Assembly: GCF_958445495.1 (NCBI RefSeq)
Contig: NZ_CAUCSQ010000034.1
Coordinates: 1-48,600, forward strand
Direction of reading: 5' to 3'
Length of the DNA stretch: 48,600 bases
Source: an uncultured Bacteroides sp.
Lineage (GTDB): Bacteria > Bacteroidota > Bacteroidia > Bacteroidales > Bacteroidaceae
Below, piece after piece: positions 17,143 through 25,027 of this stretch. Positions within the stretch are counted from its first letter, which is position 1. Each line of letters begins with the position of its first letter. The notes beneath the pieces are model-generated. The model was not told the origin of the DNA. It saw only the letters and a program-made list of their open reading frames with translations, and did not search any database. A program made the position numbers and the translations under genes.

Positions 17143-18446
17143 GATACTATGATTCTATATTGTTCCATAATTTGACTTCTCTTGCTCATCTCCTCTTTCG
17201 TCGGCGAGAAACCCATATACTTACAGGCATGGTCGTTTTTGAGGATACATATACACATACGCTTATAAGTAGGAATCTCCTTAAACTCCGGGATGTCGAT
17301 ATCGTCCTGATACTCCATGCGCACCGGTTTCTTCAACGTCTTGTAATTGCTGTTGTCCATGACGATAATCGGCACTTTGGCCTCAATCAGCTTCTGGATA
17401 GTGGAATCGCTCAGGCAACCTCCCTTCGTCCGCCAGAAATTCACGCTCACCGACAACTTCCGGAGATAGTTTTTCCGGGTCCGCTCCGGCAGTGTAGACA
17501 ACAGGAAATACATGAACTCGCGCCACGTATAGCCTTCGGGCAGCTTCACCGACTGCCACCCCATCGCATGAGTGCCGCCGTACATGCCGGCGAAATTCAC
17601 CCCGTTGACCCGTCCAATCATCTTGCCCCATGTGTTGGGGTCGAGCACCCGGTAGAGCTGGAGGCTCTCCTGCGCCTCATTGATGAAAGGGCTCGCCACA
17701 CGCTGGCGTTCAAGGTTGACACCCGCCCGGTAGTAAAGGTCGTACAGCGTGTTATAGTCCCACTGGAACTTGCCGTTGGCAGTCCACACATCCGTCGTTT
17801 TCCAGTCATAGATAGGATAGGCGTTGTAAATATCGTTCCCCACCTTCGAAGTCCACTTATACTTATGATACATCTGGAACTTGCGGCACATGTAGATACA
17901 CCTCCACCGGTTGAAACTCTCCTGCGTGCGGATTCCAATCAGGCAGCACGTGCGCACCGCATCATTCTTCTCATGTATCCACTGCGCGAAACGCATCTGG
18001 AACTCATAATCCCACATGGTCGTATTATAAAAAGGAAAGTCGTCTTTTGTCATCGCCCATTTGGGCATGCGACGGACCCAGATATTCTTCTTGCTGTCTT
18101 CCCAGGGACGCCAGAAAGACTGATACATGGAAGTGCAGGTCGCCACGCGGAAAGGGATGCATACCCGGTAAATATCCAGAATATCCTTATTGGCCTCCAG
18201 TATCCGGTCTACATAGTCGATAGTCATCTTATACTGAATCTCGTAATCCATGTGGAAAACTCCCAGGCGCGTCTTCAAGTTGTTTTTCCGGATATAGTCA
18301 ATACACATGTTCAGAAGTACCCCACTGTCCTTTCCTCCGGAAAACGATACATATATATTATCAAATTCGTTAAATATAACTTTCAGTCGTTCTTGTGCTA
18401 ATTCATATACATTCTTCGTACCAACTACTTTTTTCTTTTTCCCCAT
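17139..18446 (-). CDS. PAPS reductase-like PP-loop protein, DUF3440 (IbrA-like)
   Basis: A 435-residue protein with the PP-loop SGGKDSGVLL at residues 35-44, as in phosphoadenosine-phosphosulfate reductase and N-type ATP pyrophosphatases. It continues with CCLIGIRTQES (about 172-182) and a long C-terminal DUF3440-type part (WGKMIGRVNGVNF, TWREFMYFLLSTLPERTRKNY). The family adenylates or sulfur-modifies a substrate using ATP, but the target is not established. It is coupled to the ParB-like gene downstream (4-bp overlap) and follows the acetyltransferase-like gene by 3 bp, so all three form one operon. Confidence 0.88.
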   Translation of the reverse strand: MGKKKKVVGTKNVYELAQERLKVIFNEFDNIYVSFSGGKDSGVLLNMCIDYIRKNNLKTRLGVFHMDYEIQYKMTIDYVDRILEANKDILDIYRVCIPFRVATCTSMYQSFWRPWEDSKKNIWVRRMPKWAMTKDDFPFYNTTMWDYEFQMRFAQWIHEKNDAVRTCCLIGIRTQESFNRWRCIYMCRKFQMYHKYKWTSKVGNDIYNAYPIYDWKTTDVWTANGKFQWDYNTLYDLYYRAGVNLERQRVASPFINEAQESLQLYRVLDPNTWGKMIGRVNGVNFAGMYGGTHAMGWQSVKLPEGYTWREFMYFLLSTLPERTRKNYLRKLSVSVNFWRTKGGCLSDSTIQKLIEAKVPIIVMDNSNYKTLKKPVRMEYQDDIDIPEFKEIPTYKRMCICILKNDHACKYMGFSPTKEEMSKRSQIMEQYRIIVS

Positions 18447-18449
18447 AAA

Positions 18450-18857
18450 TTATCTATACATTTTAACATATCTTGTCCACTTCTTGTCCATAGATATAAA
18501 TTCGAACTTCTCAAACGTCTCCTTATCCTGTACCAACGTTACCGAATTAAGCAGCCAGCTCTCAGGTCCGAATTCCGCAATGACGGCGGGCAACAAGCAT
18601 GACAGGATTTCCTCCCTCCTGCTCCCTTCCGCATTCACGTAATAATTATTGATTACGGCTTTCTTCCGGCTCTTCCGTTCCACCGGCACAAAACCCATCA
18701 CCTCCTTATCTTCTATCGCAATAAACCACACGTAATCCTCCCCCGTCTTGAAAGGGTAATTATTATTGGCACGTATCACTTCAGGATCCATAACCATCGG
18801 CGCCAGCAACCGGTACAAGTGCTTGTCTTTTCCTTTTAATTGTATTATCTGTATCAT
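18450..18857 (-). CDS. GNAT-like acetyltransferase, IbrAB operon
   Basis: A protein of about 135 residues beginning MIQIIQLKGKDKHLYRLLAP. Central segments DYVWFIAIEDKEVMGFVPVE and KAVINNYYVN match the beta-strand 4/5 region of small GNAT domains, though the acetyl-CoA pyrophosphate loop is not obvious. I prefer the ATG at 18857 over an upstream GTG at 18878, because the -7 box covers that GTG. It lies 3 bp ahead of the DUF3440 gene. Co-occurrence with an IbrA/IbrB pair is suggestive of one pathway. Substrate unknown. Confidence 0.72.
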   Translation of the reverse strand: MIQIIQLKGKDKHLYRLLAPMVMDPEVIRANNNYPFKTGEDYVWFIAIEDKEVMGFVPVERKSRKKAVINNYYVNAEGSRREEILSCLLPAVIAEFGPESWLLNSVTLVQDKETFEKFEFISMDKKWTRYVKMYR

Positions 18858-18877
18858 ATCATTCAAAAATGGACACA

Positions 18878-18885
18878 CAAAAATA
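18878..18885 (-). promoter_or_regulatory. -7 box of the IbrAB-type operon
   Basis: The minus strand reads TATTTTTG (TAnnTTTG), about 20 bp before the ATG at 18857. This supports that start over the GTG at 18878. Confidence 0.5.
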
Positions 18886-18969
18886 AGGAAAAAATATCAA
18901 TTTAATTATTTTCGTTCCCAAAACATTTGTTTCCCATGATTTTACCTCCATATTTCAATCTATTTGATA

Positions 18970-19380
18970 TTAACCGTCCGTTATTCCCCTTTCGCGTTTA
19001 AAATAGGCAAGCACGGTGGCAAAACTCAGATATTCCCGTCCGGGGGTCTGCGACCGGCTCCGGAAGCGGTAACGGGCGAAAATGAGCTCGCACGCCAACC
19101 TGTACTTGAAGTGCTGCTGCAAGCGGTGTTGCAGACAGTCGAACACCCGGCAGAACCTCTTGAAGTAGTCCTCCACCTCGTCCCTGGACACCGTGCGCGG
19201 TTCCCGGCCCGTATCTGACAGATGCTGCAATTCGTTGAGGACATATTCCAACTGTTCTATCTCCTTTTCCGAGTTTTGCATGGCACACTTCATTCTCTCC
19301 AATCTCTCCCGCTGGCAAACGTGTTGTTCTTTCTTACGCTGTAAACACGCTTTCAATGCTTGTATTCTTTGCGACGGCAT
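18970..19380 (-). CDS. Hypothetical coiled-coil protein, 136 residues
   Basis: The ATG at 19380 gives MPSQRIQALKACLQRKKEQH. A heptad-rich, strongly charged helix follows through about residue 60 (SEKEIEQLEYVLNELQHL), then an aromatic/basic helical part (YFKRFCRVFDCLQHRLQQHF). No signal peptide or membrane span. The open frame runs further upstream to 19479 but that part is AT-rich and unlike coding sequence. I do not recognise the family. It sits between the IbrAB operon and the DUF4248 module. Confidence 0.65.
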   Translation of the reverse strand: MPSQRIQALKACLQRKKEQHVCQRERLERMKCAMQNSEKEIEQLEYVLNELQHLSDTGREPRTVSRDEVEDYFKRFCRVFDCLQHRLQQHFKYRLACELIFARYRFRSRSQTPGREYLSFATVLAYFKRERGITDG

Positions 19381-19580
19381 AAAAAAATTGTAATATATAA
19401 ATAGCTCGTTATCACCGGGAGCAGACCGTTTCAAAAAGTTCTTATAAAATCTTATTTCGAGTGCGAATATATAGAACATTGTTTAAATTATTAGATTTTT
19501 ATTTAAAAACATCCTGACTTATAACATTTTTAAATTACTGATATCAAAAATTCAGTTTTTCCGGTCCGGGAAAGGAATGG

Positions 19581-19588
19581 TAGCTTTG
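19581..19588 (+). promoter_or_regulatory. -7 box of first DUF4248 gene
   Basis: TAGCTTTG matches TAnnTTTG and lies 23 bp before the ATG at 19612. Confidence 0.5.
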
Positions 19589-19611
19589 CAGAACACAAAA
19601 AAGGTTAAAGA

Positions 19612-19914
19612 ATGGAAAACAAATCTTGTAATTGGCTGCTTTACGGCTGCCATGCCCTGTCCGAAGTGGCGGTGGCTTATTTCCCGAATTACCGGTATAA
19701 CAATTCGGCAGTAAAAGCATTCCGACGGGTCGTCAACGAACAGGCAGCCCTTGCAGACGAGCTGGCGGAGGCGGGATTCTCCTCACGCACCTCTACTCTC
19801 ACACCGCAGCAGATAGCGGTTATCGTAAGGTTCTGGGGAATGCCGGGGCTGGTATCTGAAATGGTGGAGAGGAATCCGTATCTCATCGTCCCGAAAATGA
19901 AGAAAAAGATATAA
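19612..19914 (+). CDS. DUF4248 family protein
   Basis: A 100-residue protein of the DUF4248 family, small Bacteroidetes proteins often found near capsule loci. Typical features are the early LSEVAVAYFPNY, the central NEQAALADELAEAGF, and TLTPQQIAVIVRFWGMPG near the end, where members usually have LTP-QV-LIV--LGEP. Function not known. A second member lies at 22966 on the other strand. It appears to be transcribed alone because a short hairpin overlaps its stop codon. Confidence 0.82.
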   Translation: MENKSCNWLLYGCHALSEVAVAYFPNYRYNNSAVKAFRRVVNEQAALADELAEAGFSSRTSTLTPQQIAVIVRFWGMPGLVSEMVERNPYLIVPKMKKKI

Positions 19915-19935
19915 TGTATTTTAATACATTCTTTT
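19914..19935 (+). terminator. Short hairpin at DUF4248 stop
   Basis: atgtatt (19914-19920) pairs with aatacat (19923-19929) around a two-base loop and is followed by tcttttctt. The stem is short and A/T only, so termination is plausible but not certain. Confidence 0.4.
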
Positions 19936-19949
19936 CTTATTATATATTA

Positions 19950-20160
19950 GGGGTTCGAGGGATGGCCGAAGTGCGATGGCTGCACATCCGGCCTCCCCCT
20001 GGGGCAAGCGGTTTGAGGCGGCACGAAAGGGGGCGGAACGGCCGGTCTGCCACATCACGCCGCGAAAAGGGGAGCCCGGATTGAGCCGATATTGGAATTT
20101 TGAGCCGCTCGCAACCGGATAATTGCACATCTCGGACAACGGAGATACCTTCGCGTCATA
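19950..20160. other. GC-rich stretch with no recognised gene
   Basis: Between the DUF4248 gene and the winged-helix gene the base composition rises sharply, with runs such as ctccccctggggc and gaaagggggcgg. No frame shows a recognisable domain. It could be the remnant of a deleted gene or a structured leader, and I cannot decide between them. Confidence 0.4.
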
Positions 20161-20181
20161 TTCACTAATATATATGAACTA

Positions 20182-20802
20182 ATGATGATTAAACCGACAG
20201 CGGAAATGCTTAAAAAGGGATACATCCTCTTCCCTAAAGTCTTATTCGAGGAGCAGATAAAAGTTACCAAAGGCGCCACAGGCTATTTCGACGCATTCAT
20301 CCTGGTACTGACTCATGTCAATTACAGCACCGTGAAGTGCCACATCCACCGGTACACGTTTGATTGCCCACGGGGTGAATCGGTCATGTCTATCGCCGGA
20401 TGGGCGCATCTGTTCGGGTGGAAACGAAGCCGGACGAGGTATTTTTTCAACAAAATGTATGAAGAGGGTATCATTGAAAGGGTTGTCAACCCGTATGTCA
20501 CCCACATCCGTATCCCTTGCTATGACTTGCTGATAGGACAGAAAAAGCGCGAGAATCTTCATGCCGAGGCTGACGGGATTACTTTCGACGCTTTCTGGGA
20601 GAAGTATCACGACATCACCCGAAGCTCTAAAGTCAACATCGGGCGTGCACGCCGGGAATGGAAAAAGCTTTCCGCCAAAGAACGGGCGCTCGGCATAAAC
20701 CGCATCGACGAGTATTATGACAATCTGAAAAACATAAAATTCTGCATGCAGGCTGCCACTTATCTGTCAAATAAGGCTTTCTTGAATGAATATGATTATT
20801 AG
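20182..20802 (+). CDS. Winged-helix, phage-type replication protein
   Basis: A 206-residue protein. The N-terminal half contains VMSIAGWAHLFGWKRSRTRY and FFNKMYEEGIIERVVNP (about 72-108). This is a winged-helix pattern (helix-turn-helix, then a wing carrying a 'less specific' basic end) seen in phage replication organisers and Bacteroides integrative-element proteins. The C-terminal half is basic and helical (FWEKYHDITRSSKVNIGRAR, WKKLSAKERALGINRI). The stop lies four bases before the DnaB start, so the two are one operon, as in phage initiator-helicase pairs. The exact family is not recognised. Confidence 0.65.
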   Translation: MMIKPTAEMLKKGYILFPKVLFEEQIKVTKGATGYFDAFILVLTHVNYSTVKCHIHRYTFDCPRGESVMSIAGWAHLFGWKRSRTRYFFNKMYEEGIIERVVNPYVTHIRIPCYDLLIGQKKRENLHAEADGITFDAFWEKYHDITRSSKVNIGRARREWKKLSAKERALGINRIDEYYDNLKNIKFCMQAATYLSNKAFLNEYDY

Positions 20803-20805
20803 GGG

Positions 20806-22191
20806 ATGAGTGAAACAGTCAATCCGCAGGACGCCGAGCTTGAAGAAGTCGTGCTTGGCGCCTGCCTGCTTGAAAGCAAAGCTATCACGCTGGTTGCCGA
20901 CAGATTGCGGCCGGAGGTATTTTATAACGAGAAAAACCGGGAAATCTACGCCGCCCTGCAAAGCATGTACCGCAACGGGCAGAACATCGACATTATCACG
21001 GTAAAGAACGAACTCGTCCGACGCGGCAAACTCGAATTTGTCGGGGGGCCTTATGCGCTGGCGTGTATCAGCGGACGGGTGGTGTCCAGCATCCATCTGG
21101 AATATCACGCGGCCATCCTCAAGCAGAAATACATCCGCCGTGAGATGATTCTGGGCTTCCACAAATTGCTGGCGCTTGCGGCAGACGAGACGACCGATAT
21201 CGACGACACGATGGTGGATGCCCACAGCCTGCTCGACCGGTTGGAGGATGAATGCGGCAGAACCGAGCATCTGCGCTCTATGGAGCAGCTTATGGAGGAC
21301 ACCGTTGCCGAAATAGACAAACGGGTGGTTTCCAATAAAGACGGTATCACAGGGTTGCCCACCGGTTTTACCGACCTCAACCGGATGACGGCGGGCTGGC
21401 AACCCGGCGACTTAATCGTTATTGCCGCCCGGCCTTCGGTAGGCAAAACGGCTTTTGCGCTGCATCTGGCACGTGCCGCCGCTTCGTCCGGACACCACAT
21501 CGCCGTGTTCAGCCTCGAAATGCAGGGGGAACGCCTGGGCGAACGCTGGCTGCTGGCAGCCACCACGGAGGTCTGCCCGGAACATCTGCATACCGGACAG
21601 CTCAACCCCAGAGAGATACGTTGTGTGCATGAGGCATCGGTAGAACTGGGACGTCTGCCTATTTATATCGACGACAATTCTTCCGTCAGCATGGATTATG
21701 TCCGTTCTTCCGCCAAGCTGCAACAAAGCAAGGGAAAATGTGACGGCGTTATCATAGATTATCTCCAGCTATGCGACATGAAAAGCGAGCGGAACAACCG
21801 GAACCGGGAACAGGAAGTTGCCCAAGCCAGCCGCAAAGCGAAAATGCTGGCTAAAGAGCTGAACGTGCCGGTGATATTGCTAAGCCAGTTGAACCGTAAC
21901 TGTGAAGGGCATCCCGACAGCCGGCCTTCTCTGAGCGACTTGCGCGAAAGCGGCGCCATCGAACAGGATGCCGACCTGGTATTGCTGTTGAGCCGTCCCG
22001 CCCTTTCCGGACGGGTGACCGACCGCAAGACTTCATATCCGACCGAAGGACTGGGGATAATCAGCGTAGCGAAACACCGTAACGGAGGAACCGGGGAACT
22101 GTATTTCAGCCACGATAACAGTCTGACAAAATTAGGGGATTATGTGCCGGGAATGATATGGATGAAAAAGAATACTGCCGTTTCTTCCTGA
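20806..22191 (+). CDS. dnaB: Replicative DNA helicase, DnaB type
   Basis: A 461-residue DnaB-family hexameric helicase. The N-terminal domain (about 1-105) contains AELEEVVLGACLLES and HAAILKQKYIRR. The RecA-like motor follows, with Walker A ARPSVGKTAFAL (208-219), the DnaB segment VFSLEMQGERLGERW, Walker B IIDYLQL near 318, PVILLSQLNRN (about 345), and the arginine-finger region SDLRESGAIEQDADLVLLL. It lies in a phage- or capsule-locus type module, follows the winged-helix gene directly and is probably an accessory copy rather than the main chromosomal helicase. A long repeat array and a strong terminator follow. Confidence 0.92.
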   Translation: MSETVNPQDAELEEVVLGACLLESKAITLVADRLRPEVFYNEKNREIYAALQSMYRNGQNIDIITVKNELVRRGKLEFVGGPYALACISGRVVSSIHLEYHAAILKQKYIRREMILGFHKLLALAADETTDIDDTMVDAHSLLDRLEDECGRTEHLRSMEQLMEDTVAEIDKRVVSNKDGITGLPTGFTDLNRMTAGWQPGDLIVIAARPSVGKTAFALHLARAAASSGHHIAVFSLEMQGERLGERWLLAATTEVCPEHLHTGQLNPREIRCVHEASVELGRLPIYIDDNSSVSMDYVRSSAKLQQSKGKCDGVIIDYLQLCDMKSERNNRNREQEVAQASRKAKMLAKELNVPVILLSQLNRNCEGHPDSRPSLSDLRESGAIEQDADLVLLLSRPALSGRVTDRKTSYPTEGLGIISVAKHRNGGTGELYFSHDNSLTKLGDYVPGMIWMKKNTAVSS

Positions 22192-22249
22192 TTATCTGGC
22201 ATTGGTCGGGGTATTGTAATTGGATAATTCTGTTGGATAGTTGGGTAAT

Positions 22250-22899
22250 TAGCCGGATTTTTAATGATAATTGACTGTATCGCTGTGGCAGGGGGAACCG
22301 GATTTTTAACGGCAATGACTGCATCAATGCAACAGGGGAACCAGATTTTTGACGTCAATGACTGTATCAATGCAACAGGGAAAACGGATTTTTAACGACA
22401 ATGACTGTATCAATGCAATAGGGAAAATGGATTCTTAACGACAATGACTGCATCAATGCAACAGGGAAAATGGATTTTTAACGTCAACCGACTGTATCAA
22501 TGCAACAGGGAAACTGGATTCTTAACGGTAACTGACTGTCTCAATGCAACAGAGAAAACGGATTTTTAACGCCAATGACTGTATCACTGTATCATGAGAA
22601 CCGTATCTTTAACGCCAATGACTGTATCTCTGCAACAGGGAAACTGGATTTTTAACGGCAATGACTGTATCAATGCAACAGGGAAACTGGATTCTTAACG
22701 GCAACCGACTGTATCAATGCAATAGAAAAACCGGATTTTTAACAGCAATTGACTGTATCAATGTAACAGGGAAAACGGATTTTTAACGACAATGACTGTA
22801 CCACTGTATTAGGTTAACCGTATCTTTAACGTCAATCAACCGTATCTTTGCATCAGTTCAACCGTACCTTTACCGGCAATCGACCGTATCTCTGCAACT
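22250..22899. repeat. 43/44-bp higher-order tandem repeat array, about 15 copies
   Basis: The core gactgtatcaatgcaacagg occurs at 22273, 22317, 22360, 22403, 22446, 22490, 22534, 22577, 22620, 22663, 22707, 22751 and 22794, a 43-44 bp period. Each unit's other half (aacggatttttaacg) is a diverged copy of the same motif. At the right end the period becomes 22 bp, with accgtatctttgcatcag-type units at about 22838, 22860 and 22882. These match the Bacteroides -7 box TAnnTTTG. There are no unique spacers, so it is not a CRISPR array. It lies between the DnaB stop and a terminator. Confidence 0.92.
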
Positions 22900-22903
22900 A
22901 ACC

Positions 22904-22940
22904 GACCGCTCCTTTTCAACCAATGGAGCGGTCTTTTTTT
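22904..22940 (+). terminator. Strong intrinsic terminator
   Basis: gaccgctcc (22904-22912) pairs perfectly with ggagcggtc (22925-22933) around a 12-base loop and is followed by seven T. It closes transcription from the DnaB operon and its repeat array before the convergent DUF4248 gene. Confidence 0.9.
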
Positions 22941-22965
22941 ATGCAAGCCTTTTCCTGCAACCAAC

Positions 22966-23211
22966 TTATGGAATCAAAACATACCCGTCCGGCTCCCCCA
23001 GATAACGTACGATAAGGCGGACTTCACGCGCACTGAACATTTTCAGTTTCGGATGAAAATCTCCCGCCGTCAGTTCTTCCATCAAAGGCATGCAGTTACG
23101 CATCCACCGGCGCAGTTTCGCTACGGACACCGGATTGCTCAGATTAGGGAAATACATCTTTGCCAACTCTATCTTGTCATAGCATCTCACGTAAAATTTA
23201 ACTTCTTCCAT
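22966..23211 (-). CDS. DUF4248 family protein (second copy)
   Basis: An 81-residue DUF4248 protein with the better-conserved pattern: YDKIELAKMYFPNLSNPVSV, AKLRRWMRNCMPLMEEL and FSAREVRLIVRYLGEPDGY. It is transcribed towards the DnaB terminator and divergently from the HU-like gene. In Bacteroides this arrangement (DUF4248, HU-like protein, smalltalk, amidase) recurs beside capsule biosynthesis loci. A near-consensus -7 (TACCTTTA on the minus strand, about 23239-23246) lies upstream. Function unknown. Confidence 0.88.
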   Translation of the reverse strand: MEEVKFYVRCYDKIELAKMYFPNLSNPVSVAKLRRWMRNCMPLMEELTAGDFHPKLKMFSAREVRLIVRYLGEPDGYVLIP

Positions 23212-23341
23212 TTTTCCGGATTGTTGTATCGTTTAGGATATAAAGGTAGTCTTTTTCCCGTACTTTGACAAGTATTCAGTTAAAAATAATAACCATCGTT
23301 CAGTGTCGTTTACTGGCGTCCATTCCCCCATCCGGATACAG

Positions 23342-23349
23342 TATCTTTG
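23342..23349 (+). promoter_or_regulatory. -7 box of HU-like gene
   Basis: TATCTTTG, 76 bp before the HU-like start codon, in the context gtatctttgcaatg. The context closely resembles the 22-bp units at the end of the repeat array 450 bp upstream. No clear -33 TTG. Confidence 0.55.
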
Positions 23350-23425
23350 CAATGTAATCGATTACGGATATTAAGTTTGGGAATGCAAATATCAAGTTTT
23401 AAGAATTAATTAAAAAGTAAAATCT

Positions 23426-23938
23426 ATGGCACAGAAATTTGTAGTAATAGAACGCAGGAATCCTCTGAAACCGAAGGAACCGGCAAAGTTTTACGCGATG
23501 GCGCGCAGCAACCGCAGAGTGGATACGGACGAAATTATCGGCCGCGTATCGGAACGTTCTTCTTATTCCATCGGCGAACTGAAAGGTTGCATCACAGAGT
23601 TTTTGTTGGAAATGAAAAACCAACTGATGCTGGGCAACATTGTCCTTCTGGGCGATATGGGAAGTTTCCGCATCACGCTTGTCACCGGCAACGCAACCGA
23701 GACGGCGGAGAAATTCAAAGCGGCTACCTGTATCAAGAAATCACGTGTACGGTTTCATCCGGGGAGCATGCTTACGGATATGTGTAAGGCGATGAAATAT
23801 ACATTGTGGAAAACGGAGAAGGACGGAGAAGAAGGAGGAAACGCCACTCCTCCGGACGGAGGCAATACCGGTGGAGACGGCGGAGGGAATGGGAATCCCG
23901 ACAACGGAAACGGGGAAGCGCCGGACCCGTCGTTATAA
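23426..23938 (+). CDS. HU/IHF-like DNA-binding protein with Gly-rich tail
   Basis: A 170-residue protein of the Bacteroidetes HU-related type. The HU-like fold spans about residues 1-125, including FYAMARSNRRVDTDEIIGR, LKGCITEFLLEMKNQLMLGN and IVLLGDMGSFRIT, where the last matches the -V-L-G-G-F- strand before the DNA-binding arm. The tail (about 133-170) is a flexible G/N/D/P run (GGNTGGDGGGNGNPDNGNG). It would bend or wrap DNA. It is located upstream of the smalltalk peptide and amidase, as commonly seen next to capsule loci. Confidence 0.88.
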   Translation: MAQKFVVIERRNPLKPKEPAKFYAMARSNRRVDTDEIIGRVSERSSYSIGELKGCITEFLLEMKNQLMLGNIVLLGDMGSFRITLVTGNATETAEKFKAATCIKKSRVRFHPGSMLTDMCKAMKYTLWKTEKDGEEGGNATPPDGGNTGGDGGGNGNPDNGNGEAPDPSL

Positions 23939-23999
23939 TGGAAATCCGTATCGAGGTATCAACAGGCCGCTTTGACAGTGCAGGCCGATGAATCAGGGA

Positions 24000-24022
24000 G
24001 CTGCCGGTATTGAACCGGCAGC
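24000..24022 (+). terminator. GC-rich hairpin after HU-like gene
   Basis: gctgccggt (24000-24008) and accggcagc (24014-24022) form a perfect 9-bp stem with a five-base loop, and a smaller cccg/cggg stem follows. There is no T-run, so this may be a processing or stability hairpin rather than a full terminator. Confidence 0.5.
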
Positions 24023-24045
24023 ATGCCGGCAGCCCGGATTCGGGA

Positions 24046-24290
24046 CTTACTCTTTCAACCGCTATTTCCAACCTCAATCTGATTTTCAATTCTAATTTTA
24101 TTTTCCATCCTAATCTTATTTTCTATCCCGATTCCGTTTCAAGAATCAGTCTTATTTCCGATTTCAATCTTATTTTTATTTTCATATATCGTTTTCAAAT
24201 TCAGCTTTATTCCCAAGCTTAATTTCATTCTCAATCTCATTTTATCTTTAATTCCCAATCATTTTTATGTTTAATTTATTCTCATTTATT
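24046..24290. repeat. Degenerate pyrimidine-rich short repeats
   Basis: Imperfect copies of ttccaatcttattttc recur roughly every 18-20 bp over about 240 bp between the HU-like gene and the smalltalk peptide. The plus strand is strongly T/C biased. The period is irregular and the array is older or more diverged than the others in the window. Confidence 0.55.
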
Positions 24291-24313
24291 TTTAAATTTA
24301 AAATTCAAAAATC

Positions 24314-24415
24314 ATGAAAAAATCAATCTGGAAACAAATCTTACAAGTGATTATCACGATAGCTACTTCAATTGTCTCCGCCTTAGGCGTGACTTCCTGC
24401 ATGGGACACATCTAA
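24314..24415 (+). CDS. Smalltalk-type peptide, 33 residues
   Basis: The frame reads MKKSIWKQILQVIITIATSI then VSALGVTSCMGHI. Basic start, W, a hydrophobic helix and the ending ALGVTSCMG are characteristic of the tiny 'smalltalk' proteins found before an amidase gene in Bacteroides. The T-S-C context could be a lipobox (LGVTSC is not ideal), so membrane association is likely. It ends 17 bp before the amidase start. The pairing resembles a lysis or wall-release cassette, but no function is established. Confidence 0.85.
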   Translation: MKKSIWKQILQVIITIATSIVSALGVTSCMGHI

Positions 24416-24432
24416 TATAACGGACGGAGAAG

Positions 24433-24891
24433 ATGAAGGAAATGAAAGAACTTTCCCTAAAAGAAGAATATATCCCGCGCAGCATCCAGTACATCGTTGT
24501 GCATTGCAGCGCCACGCGGGTGAATATTCCTTTCACGGAGGAACAATTGCTCAAATGCCATTTGCAGCGGGGTTTCAAACAAATCGGGTATCACTTTTAC
24601 GTGACGAAAGACGGAATGCTGCACCACACCCGCCCGATGAGCGAAGTGGGAGCGCATGCGCTGGGATTCAACCTCCACAGTCTGGGCATCTGTTATGAAG
24701 GCGGACTGAACGAACTGGGGAAACCGGAGGACACCCGGACAGCCTTGCAGAAAGAGACGCTCCGGCGGGTTCTGGGCGAACTGAAACAGCTTTATCCCGA
24801 AGCGAAAATCGTAGGCCACTATCAGTTGAGCGCCAATATCCACAAAGCATGTCCTTGTTTCGACAGCCGGAAGGAATATGAGGACTTGTAG
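24433..24891 (+). CDS. N-acetylmuramoyl-L-alanine amidase (amidase_2)
   Basis: A 152-residue zinc amidase of the T7-lysozyme/PGRP fold. The zinc and catalytic set is visible: IVVHCSAT (His24), GYHFYVTKDG (about 56-65), GAHALGFN (His near 77), and GHYQL followed by KACPCFD (about 126-147). It cleaves the bond between muramic acid and the L-alanine of the peptide stem. No signal peptide is present, which is typical of the prophage- or capsule-linked form. A smalltalk peptide precedes it by 17 bp and an RBS-like ggacggag lies just before the ATG. Confidence 0.93.
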   Translation: MKEMKELSLKEEYIPRSIQYIVVHCSATRVNIPFTEEQLLKCHLQRGFKQIGYHFYVTKDGMLHHTRPMSEVGAHALGFNLHSLGICYEGGLNELGKPEDTRTALQKETLRRVLGELKQLYPEAKIVGHYQLSANIHKACPCFDSRKEYEDL

Positions 24892-24986
24892 AATCATGAA
24901 AGGGTAAAGCCTGAACTCAATTTCGGATGAAGGTGATTTTTAATCTTTAATCTGAAACCCGGCTATCCCGGTCAACCGTAGAAAGA

Positions 24987-25027
24987 AATCGTATCATTAC
25001 CCAAATGGAGTTTGATACGATTCTTTT
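24987..25027 (+). terminator. Terminator after amidase gene
   Basis: aatcgtatca (24987-24996) pairs perfectly over 10 bp with tgatacgatt (25013-25022), followed by ctttt. The same element, interrupted, follows addB (9413 and 10164). Confidence 0.8.

Noticed and set aside
17160..18401. 413-residue plus-strand ORF opposite the DUF3440 gene
   Set aside because: The minus strand has clear family motifs (SGGKDS) and the plus-strand frame has none.
22250..22899. CRISPR array
   Set aside because: The repeat occupies the whole 43-bp period and there are no unique spacers or cas genes.
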